DNA of 10,059 nt from an uncultured Collinsella sp. (GTDB lineage: Bacteria > Actinomycetota > Coriobacteriia > Coriobacteriales > Coriobacteriaceae). The notes beneath the pieces were generated by a model. The model searched no databases and had not been told where the DNA came from. It was given only the letters and a program-made list of their open reading frames with translations. The stretch covers positions 1 through 10,059 of the forward strand of contig CABTAA010000044.1 in assembly GCA_902482615.1 (NCBI GenBank), in the 5' to 3' direction. This document shows positions 6,419 through 10,059 of this stretch, piece by piece. Both the position numbers and the translations under genes were made by a program. The first letter of the stretch is position 1, and each line of letters starts with the position of its first letter.

Positions 6419-7126
6419 TTACTCAGCCAGGAAGTCACGCTGGACAGCGGGATCGACCTTGACGCCAGGACCCATGGTGGAAGACACGGAGATGGACTTG
6501 ACGTACTTGCCCTTAGCAGAAGAGGGCTTGACGCGCAGAATCTCGGTGTACAGGGCAGCGTAGTTCTCGACGAGCTGCTGCTCAGAGAAGGACTTCTTGC
6601 CCAGGGGCACGTGGCAGATGCCGTAGCGGTCGGCACGATACTCAACGCGGCCAGCCTTGAGCTCGGAGACCATCTTGGCGACGTCCATGGTCACGGTGCC
6701 GAGCTTGGGGTTCGGCATGAGGCCACGGGGACCAAGGATCTTACCGATGCGACCAACCTTGGCCATCATGTTCGGCGTAGCGATAGCGGCGTCGAAGTTG
6801 ATCTCGCCCTTCTGAATCTGGGCGACGAGCTCGTCGGAACCGATGATGTCGGCGCCGGCAGCCTCAGCCTCGCGGGCCTTCTCGCCCTCGGCGAAGACGG
6901 CAACACGAACGGTCTTGCCGGTGCCGTGGGGCAGGGAGATGGAACCACGGATGTTCTGGTCAGCCTTACGAGTATCGATGCCCAGACGGAAGTGGGCCTC
7001 GACGGTCTCGTCGAACTTGGCGGTGTCGAGCTCCTTGATGAGCTTGGCAGCCTGAAGGGGGGTGTAGAGCGTGGCGCGGTCGATCTTCTCGGCAGCGGCG
7101 TTATAGCTCTTACCATGCTTAGCCAT
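6419..7126 (-). CDS. rplA: 50S ribosomal protein L1
   Basis: A 235-residue ribosomal protein L1, which binds helix 76-78 of 23S rRNA at the L1 stalk and in many bacteria represses its own operon by binding the mRNA. The sequence is full length and typical: KSYNAAAEKIDRATLY at the N-terminus, a central IGKILGPRGLMPNPK segment that fits the L1 family signature, then GTVTMDV and a C-terminal STMGPGVKVDP. Two ATGs lie close together. AGGAGGT (7134-7140) is 7 bases from the ATG at 7126 but only 1 base from that at 7132, so 7126 (MAKHGK) is the start. It is the last gene of the minus-strand block, separated by 117 bases from rplK, and is followed by a terminator instead of rplJ and rplL. Confidence 0.98.
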   Translation of the reverse strand: MAKHGKSYNAAAEKIDRATLYTPLQAAKLIKELDTAKFDETVEAHFRLGIDTRKADQNIRGSISLPHGTGKTVRVAVFAEGEKAREAEAAGADIIGSDELVAQIQKGEINFDAAIATPNMMAKVGRIGKILGPRGLMPNPKLGTVTMDVAKMVSELKAGRVEYRADRYGICHVPLGKKSFSEQQLVENYAALYTEILRVKPSSAKGKYVKSISVSSTMGPGVKVDPAVQRDFLAE

Positions 7127-7133
7127 GTGCATT

Positions 7134-7140
7134 ACCTCCT
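7134..7140 (-). promoter_or_regulatory. Ribosome binding site that decides the rplA start
   Basis: AGGAGGT on the minus strand lies 7 bases before the ATG at 7126 and 1 base before the ATG at 7132. Only the inner ATG is at usable distance. Confidence 0.85.
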
Positions 7141-7150
7141 GTGGTTAAAC

Positions 7151-7225
7151 GGGCGTGAGCCCTCCCACATCGTATCGTGTGCCCTATTGCACACATTTAA
7201 CGGGCGCCCCGGTCGGAGCACCCGT
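7151..7225 (-). promoter_or_regulatory. rplK-rplA intergenic leader with three hairpins
   Basis: On the minus strand the 117-base gap holds three stems in a row. The first after rplK pairs 7215-7225 with 7200-7210 (11 bp with two G/U pairs in RNA, loop GACC). The second pairs GTGTGC with GCACAC (7189-7194 and 7177-7182). The third is a short GGGC/GCCC stem (7151-7162). There is no good U-tract after the first, so it need not terminate. Such a leader between rplK and rplA could be a control or processing site, possibly for L1. I could not match an L1-binding consensus with confidence. Confidence 0.45.
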
Positions 7226-7243
7226 CGTTACCATAAGAAATCG

Positions 7244-7672
7244 CTACTCAGCGATGGTGACGCCCATGGAACGGGCGGTACCGGCGATGATCTTCTTGGC
7301 GGCGTCAATGTCGTTGGCATTGAGGTCCGGCATCTTGATCTCGGCGATCTTGGTGAGCTGCTCCTGGGAGAGCTGACCAACCTTGTCGGCCTGGGGCTTA
7401 GCGGAACCAGACTTGAGGTTCAGCTCCTTCTTGATGAGGTGAGCCGCCGGCGGGGTCTTGGTGATGAAGGAGAAGGACTTATCCTCGTAGACAGAGATCT
7501 CAACGGGGATGATGTCGCCCTTCTTGTCCTGCGTCTCGGCGTTAAAGGCCTGGCAGAACTGCATGATGTTCACGCCAGCAGCGCCCAGGGCGGGGCCGAC
7601 GGGAGGAGCGGGGTTAGCTGCACCAGCAGGAATCTGGAGCTTAATGACGTTGGCAACCTTCTTCTCAGCCAT
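7244..7672 (-). CDS. rplK: 50S ribosomal protein L11
   Basis: A 142-residue ribosomal protein L11, part of the GTPase-associated centre on 23S rRNA and needed for factor-dependent GTP hydrolysis and stringent-response sensing. The N-terminal domain shows the Pro/Gly/Ala-rich segment PAGAANPAPPVGPALGAAGV with the prolines known as the thiostrepton-side region. The C-terminal RNA-binding domain ends with AGTARSMGVTI, matching the family signature. The length equals the usual one. Two ATGs are possible; AAAGGA (7679-7684) directly touches the outer ATG at 7678 but is 6 bases from the inner one at 7672 (MAEKKV), so I use 7672. It lies 120 bases downstream of nusG and upstream of rplA, the normal order. 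Confidence 0.98.
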   Translation of the reverse strand: MAEKKVANVIKLQIPAGAANPAPPVGPALGAAGVNIMQFCQAFNAETQDKKGDIIPVEISVYEDKSFSFITKTPPAAHLIKKELNLKSGSAKPQADKVGQLSQEQLTKIAEIKMPDLNANDIDAAKKIIAGTARSMGVTIAE

Positions 7673-7678
7673 GGTCAT

Positions 7679-7684
7679 TCCTTT
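7679..7684 (-). promoter_or_regulatory. Ribosome binding site that decides the rplK start
   Basis: AAAGGA on the minus strand is 6 bases before the ATG at 7672 and has no spacer at all to the ATG at 7678, which excludes the latter as an efficient start. Confidence 0.75.
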
Positions 7685-7792
7685 CGAATCACGAGTGTGA
7701 AGTACTTGCTATATCGTAAGCACGCACGTGTTAGAAGCACTCCTGAGATGAGCAGTCACAGAAGAAGCACGCTCGCGCGAACGGACGAAAAC

Positions 7793-8329
7793 TTAAGCGA
7801 TGACAGCGACCTGGTTAAAGTCGAGCTCGACCGGCGTCTCGCGGCCAAAGATCATCAGCGTGACCTTGAGCTTGCCAGCCTCGGTGTTAACCTCGGAGAC
7901 CTTGCCATCAAAGTCGGTAAGCGGGCCATCGGTGACGCGGACGGACGTGCCGACCTCAATATCAACCGAAGTGCGCTTGGGCGAATCGCCCTTACCGGGA
8001 CGACGAGTCATCTTGTTGTACTCGTCGCGGGAAAGCGGAGCGGGCTTGCCGTTGCCGCCCAGGAAACCGGTGACGCCAGGCGTGTTACGAACGCACGTCC
8101 AAGCATCATCATCCATCTCCATGCGGACCAGGACATAACCCGGGAAAATCTTGGAATCCTTGGTCTCACGCTTGCCACCCTCTTTAATCTCGGTGACACG
8201 CTCCATAGGAATCTCGATATCAAAGATACGGTCCTGCATGCCCATAGTCTCGATGCGATGCTCGAGATCGGACTTAACGCGGTTCTCGTATCCAGAGTAA
8301 GTGTGAACGACGTACCAACGCTTAGACAT
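7793..8329 (-). CDS. nusG: Transcription termination/antitermination protein NusG
   Basis: A 178-residue NusG that binds RNA polymerase and links it to Rho or to the leading ribosome. The NGN domain covers about residues 1-110, with WYVVHTYSGYEN at the start and KIFPGYVLVRMEM (60-72) and the NTPGVTGFLG loop (82-91). A linker leads to the KOW domain, about 127-160 (GTSVRVTDGPLTDFDGKV), and the closing TPVELDFNQV. Length and domain order are standard, without the long insertions seen in some Actinobacteria. It follows secE by only 3 bases, with a GAGGGG site inside the end of secE, so the two are translated from one mRNA. The 120 bases between nusG and rplK contain GTGCTT three times but no structure that I can name. 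Confidence 0.97.
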   Translation of the reverse strand: MSKRWYVVHTYSGYENRVKSDLEHRIETMGMQDRIFDIEIPMERVTEIKEGGKRETKDSKIFPGYVLVRMEMDDDAWTCVRNTPGVTGFLGGNGKPAPLSRDEYNKMTRRPGKGDSPKRTSVDIEVGTSVRVTDGPLTDFDGKVSEVNTEAGKLKVTLMIFGRETPVELDFNQVAVIA

Positions 8330-8332
8330 GGT

Positions 8333-8671
8333 TTAGCCCCTCAATCCAGAGAACAGAGCAAGAGCCTCGCCAAAGCCAGCATCGAGCAGAGCGATGACGA
8401 CGCCGACGACGATCAGAGAAGCGCAAACGACGACCGAGTAGTTCACGAGCTCCTTCTTATCGGGCCACGTGACACGCTTCATCTCGGACTTGACCGAAGC
8501 AAAATACTTCTTGGTGCGGGCGAAGAAACCAGGCTTCTCGTTCTTCTTGGACTTCGCAGCCTTCTCGTTCTTCTTGGCAACGGCCTTCTTGGCCTCAACC
8601 TTGGAGTTGGCGGCAGCGCTGTTGGCAGGTGCCGGCTGCTGAGCCTTCTTCTTGTTCTTCTTGTTGGCCAT
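8333..8671 (-). CDS. secE: Preprotein translocase subunit SecE
   Basis: A 112-residue SecE that clamps SecY in the general secretion channel. The family core is present: KSEMKRVTWPDKKEL (61-75), the amphipathic helix and hinge, followed by one membrane helix at about 77-97 (NYSVVVCASLIVVGVVIALL). Before the core there is a long extension of about 45 residues made almost only of Lys, Ala, Asn, Glu and Gln, likely disordered; minimal SecE proteins are near 60 residues, and Lys/Ala-rich extensions are common in Actinobacteria. GGAGGT (8679-8684) is 7 bases before the ATG. It is the first gene after the terminator that follows tRNA-Trp and is followed at once by nusG. Confidence 0.96.
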   Translation of the reverse strand: MANKKNKKKAQQPAPANSAAANSKVEAKKAVAKKNEKAAKSKKNEKPGFFARTKKYFASVKSEMKRVTWPDKKELVNYSVVVCASLIVVGVVIALLDAGFGEALALFSGLRG

Positions 8672-8694
8672 TTGGGTTACCTCCGCGCAATGCG

Positions 8695-8700
8695 CTTATA
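8695..8700 (-). promoter_or_regulatory. Weak candidate -10 box before secE
   Basis: TATAAG on the minus strand lies just after the tRNA-Trp terminator and 23 bases before the secE start codon. No convincing -35 hexamer is present at 16-18 bases, and the implied leader would start almost at the ribosome binding site. secE may instead be reached by read-through from the rpmG promoter. Confidence 0.25.
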
Positions 8701-8710
8701 CATGAGTAAA

Positions 8711-8738
8711 CCGTAAGCCCCCAAGTGGGAGCTTACGG
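8711..8738 (-). terminator. Terminator after tRNA-Trp
   Basis: On the minus strand an 8-bp stem CCGTAAGC/GCTTACGG (8731-8738 with 8711-8718) continues inward with UCCC against GGGG, giving 12 pairs with one G/U and a 4-base loop, followed by TTTACT. The U-tract is short, so partial read-through into secE is possible. Confidence 0.7.
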
Positions 8739-8747
8739 AATAATGAC

Positions 8748-8823
8748 TGGCACGCCAGGAAGGACTCGAACCCTCAACACTCGGTTTTGGAGACCGATGC
8801 TCTACCAATTGAACTACTGGCGT
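8748..8823 (-). tRNA. tRNA-Trp (anticodon CCA)
   Basis: The 76-base gene folds as a full cloverleaf on the minus strand: acceptor ACGCCAG/CTGGCGT, D arm GTTC/GAGC with the loop AATTGGTA, anticodon stem TCGGT/ACCGA around the loop CTCCAAA (anticodon CCA, tryptophan), a 5-base variable loop, and the T arm GAGGG/CCTTC around TTCGAGT. The discriminator is G, as bacterial TrpRS requires, and the 3' CCA is encoded. It starts 13 bases after the rpmG stop and was probably cut from a common transcript. The position between rpmG and secE is common in bacteria. Confidence 0.97.
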
Positions 8824-8836
8824 ATGTGACTAGAGA

Positions 8837-8986
8837 CTAGCGAGTCTCTTTGTGCAGCGTGTGGTGACGGCACCAGGGGCAATACTTCTTGATCTCCATA
8901 CGATCAGGCATGGTCGACTTGTTCTTGGTGGTCGTATAGTTGCGGCGCTTGCACTCAGTGCACGCAAGAGTAACTAGAGTACGCAT
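8837..8986 (-). CDS. rpmG: 50S ribosomal protein L33, zinc-ribbon form
   Basis: A 49-residue L33, read as MRTLVTLACTECK at the start and CPWCRHHTLHKETR at the end. Four cysteines, C9, C12, C36 and C39, form two CxxC pairs, so this is the zinc-binding form and not the Cys-less paralogue used under zinc limitation. AAAGGA on the minus strand lies 9 bases before the ATG. The stop codon is inside a small stem AGAGACT/AGTCTCT (8832-8849) in front of tRNA-Trp, which could help processing. It is the first gene after the promoter at 9032-9061. It is short enough to be missed by gene callers with a 60-residue limit. Confidence 0.96.
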   Translation of the reverse strand: MRTLVTLACTECKRRNYTTTKNKSTMPDRMEIKKYCPWCRHHTLHKETR

Positions 8987-9031
8987 GTATCCTGATCCTT
9001 TCATTTCCGCCCCGTACGGGCACGAGTTGTT

Positions 9032-9061
9032 ACTTTATCAGCTCCACGTAAGTGCTGTCAA
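9032..9061 (-). promoter_or_regulatory. Promoter for rpmG and tRNA-Trp, perfect -35
   Basis: On the minus strand TTGACA (9056-9061) is a perfect sigma-70-type -35 box. TAAAGT (9032-9037) follows at 18 bases, or ATAAAG at 17. The predicted start near 9025 gives a leader of about 40 bases, which includes the palindrome CCCGTACGGG. The rest of the 279-base gap between tuf and rpmG (8987-9265) holds the tuf terminator and otherwise nothing I can identify. Confidence 0.6.
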
Positions 9062-9206
9062 TGAAAACCTCGAGTCAATTGGTTCTCGGTGGATCCATTC
9101 ATATTTGGAACACATCAATGAAGCCATCGAGAGCTAATCGACGGTGCATCCAGGACCATTATCGATCCTCTCGACACCAGCAACGGCTCAATATCCATTG
9201 CAGAAA

Positions 9207-9238
9207 AGAACCCGGCACCCATATAAGTGCCGGGTTCT
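9207..9238 (-). terminator. Terminator of tuf
   Basis: A perfect 12-bp stem (9227-9238 with 9207-9218) and an 8-base loop. On the minus strand it is followed by TTTCTG, and the T-run TTCTTTTCT spans the end of the stem and the tail. It begins 27 bases after the tuf stop. Confidence 0.9.
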
Positions 9239-9265
9239 CTAAGTCAGCTATATCAAAGAGCTAAT

Positions 9266-10059
9266 TTACTCAATGATCGTGGAGACGATGCCCGAACCGA
9301 CGGTGTGGCCACCCTCGCGGATAGCGAAGCGCAGGCCCTCCTCCATGGCGATCGGGTGGATGAGGTCGCCCTCGATGGTGATGTGGTCACCAGGCATAGC
9401 CATCTCGGTGCCCTCGGGGAGCTTGACCGTACCGGTAACGTCGGTGGTACGGAAGTAGAACTGAGGACGATAACCATCGAAGAACGGGGTGTGACGACCG
9501 CCCTCCTCCTTGGTCAGAACGTAGATCTCACCGGTGAACTTGGTGTGCGGGGTAACCGAACCGGGCTTGCAGAGAACCTGGCCGCGCTCGATGTCCTCGC
9601 GCTTGATGCCGCGGAGCAGCAGACCGACGTTGTCGCCAGCCTCGCAGAAGTCCATGGACTTACGGAACATCTCGATACCGGTAACGACGGTGTTCTGGGT
9701 ATCCTTGATGCCGACGATCTCGACGGGCTCGTTGAGCTTGAGCTCACCGCGCTCGACACGGCCGGTAGCAACGGTACCACGGCCGGAGATGGTCATAACG
9801 TCCTCAACGGGCATCAGGAACGGCTTATCAGCAGCACGGTCCGGGGTCGGGATGTAGCTGTCAACAGCGTCCATCAGCTCCCAAATGCACTTGTATTCCG
9901 GAGCATCGGGATCCTTGGAAGTGCTCTCCAGAGCCTTCAGAGCGGAACCACGGATGATCGGGGTGTTGTCGCCGTCGAAATCCTGGCTGTCCAGCAGTTC
10001 GCGAACTTCCATTTCGACCAGGTCGAGCAGCTCTTCGTCGTCAACCATATCGCACTTGT
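9266..10059 (-). CDS. tuf: Elongation factor Tu (5' truncated)
   Basis: The C-terminal 263 residues or so of EF-Tu, the GTPase that carries aminoacyl-tRNA to the ribosome. The frame stays open to the window edge, where it reads (N)KCDMVDDEELL; the NKxD box is the G4 guanine-specificity motif near residue 135 of the family, so the Met at 10048 is internal and not the start. Then come the end of the G domain with GSALKAL, domain II (PFLMPVEDVMTISGRGTVATGRVERG) and domain III, ending in the family-typical REGGHTVGSGIVSTIIE. All is intact. A terminator follows, then the promoter of rpmG, so tuf is the end of its own unit upstream (usually the str operon). Confidence 0.98.
   Translation of the reverse strand, partial: KCDMVDDEELLDLVEMEVRELLDSQDFDGDNTPIIRGSALKALESTSKDPDAPEYKCIWELMDAVDSYIPTPDRAADKPFLMPVEDVMTISGRGTVATGRVERGELKLNEPVEIVGIKDTQNTVVTGIEMFRKSMDFCEAGDNVGLLLRGIKREDIERGQVLCKPGSVTPHTKFTGEIYVLTKEEGGRHTPFFDGYRPQFYFRTTDVTGTVKLPEGTEMAMPGDHITIEGDLIHPIAMEEGLRFAIREGGHTVGSGIVSTIIE

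Noticed and set aside
6611..8716. A 701-codon open frame on the plus strand antisense to rplA, rplK, nusG and secE
   Set aside because: It runs opposite to four certain genes and through their gaps, resembles no protein, and lacks a ribosome binding site. Lack of stops on the opposite strand is an effect of GC content and strong codon bias in highly expressed genes.
9127..9174. Inverted repeat TCGAGAG / CTCTCGA in the tuf-rpmG gap
   Set aside because: Only 7 bp with a 34-base spacer; expected by chance and not tied to any start or stop.
9052..9264. Short plus-strand open frames in the tuf-rpmG gap
   Set aside because: They overlap the rpmG promoter and the tuf terminator and have no start signal; the translations look random.
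1..10059. CRISPR array, insertion sequence, phage or toxin-antitoxin genes
   Set aside because: No regularly spaced direct repeats, no transposase or phage-like proteins and no paired small genes of that type were seen.

Overview
The window looks like chromosomal DNA from a member of the Coriobacteriia, most likely Collinsella or a close relative. The support is indirect: moderately high GC, the style of the tuf, rpl and nusG proteins, an LAxTG-type wall-sorting signal, and a family of intergenic hairpins with GGGACAG in the loop that I associate with Collinsella genomes. No 16S rRNA gene is present, so the genus is an inference.

Left part, plus strand (1-6293). The window opens inside the ATPase gene of an ABC importer of the COG1101 type, followed by two hairpins in tandem. 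Next come a secreted, probably sortase-anchored 5'-nucleotidase family enzyme (656-2680), a terminator, a small MscS-type mechanosensitive channel (2810-3577) and another GGGACAG hairpin. After that there is a tightly coupled pair: a 638-residue protein with a ParB-like N-terminal region and a BMP/PnrA-like nucleoside-binding C-terminal domain but no signal peptide (3670-5586), and a small metallophosphoesterase whose start codon overlaps the stop of the first gene (5583-6293). A fourth GGGACAG hairpin and a bidirectional terminator close this half.

Right part, minus strand, read from 10059 down to 6419. This is translation and secretion core: the 3' part of tuf (EF-Tu) with its terminator, a promoter with a perfect TTGACA box, rpmG (L33, too short for many gene callers), tRNA-Trp(CCA), a terminator, then secE, nusG, rplK (L11) and rplA (L1). 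rplA is the last gene, so rplJ and rplL do not follow in this window.

How the parts relate. The right half is a conventional, highly expressed block. The left half is accessory. Three of its five genes (surface nucleotidase, nucleoside-binding-like protein, phosphoesterase) could belong to nucleotide or nucleoside handling, but only the last two are physically coupled; a shared pathway is inference. The most unusual items are the ParB-like/BMP fusion with its phosphoesterase partner and the repeated hairpin family.
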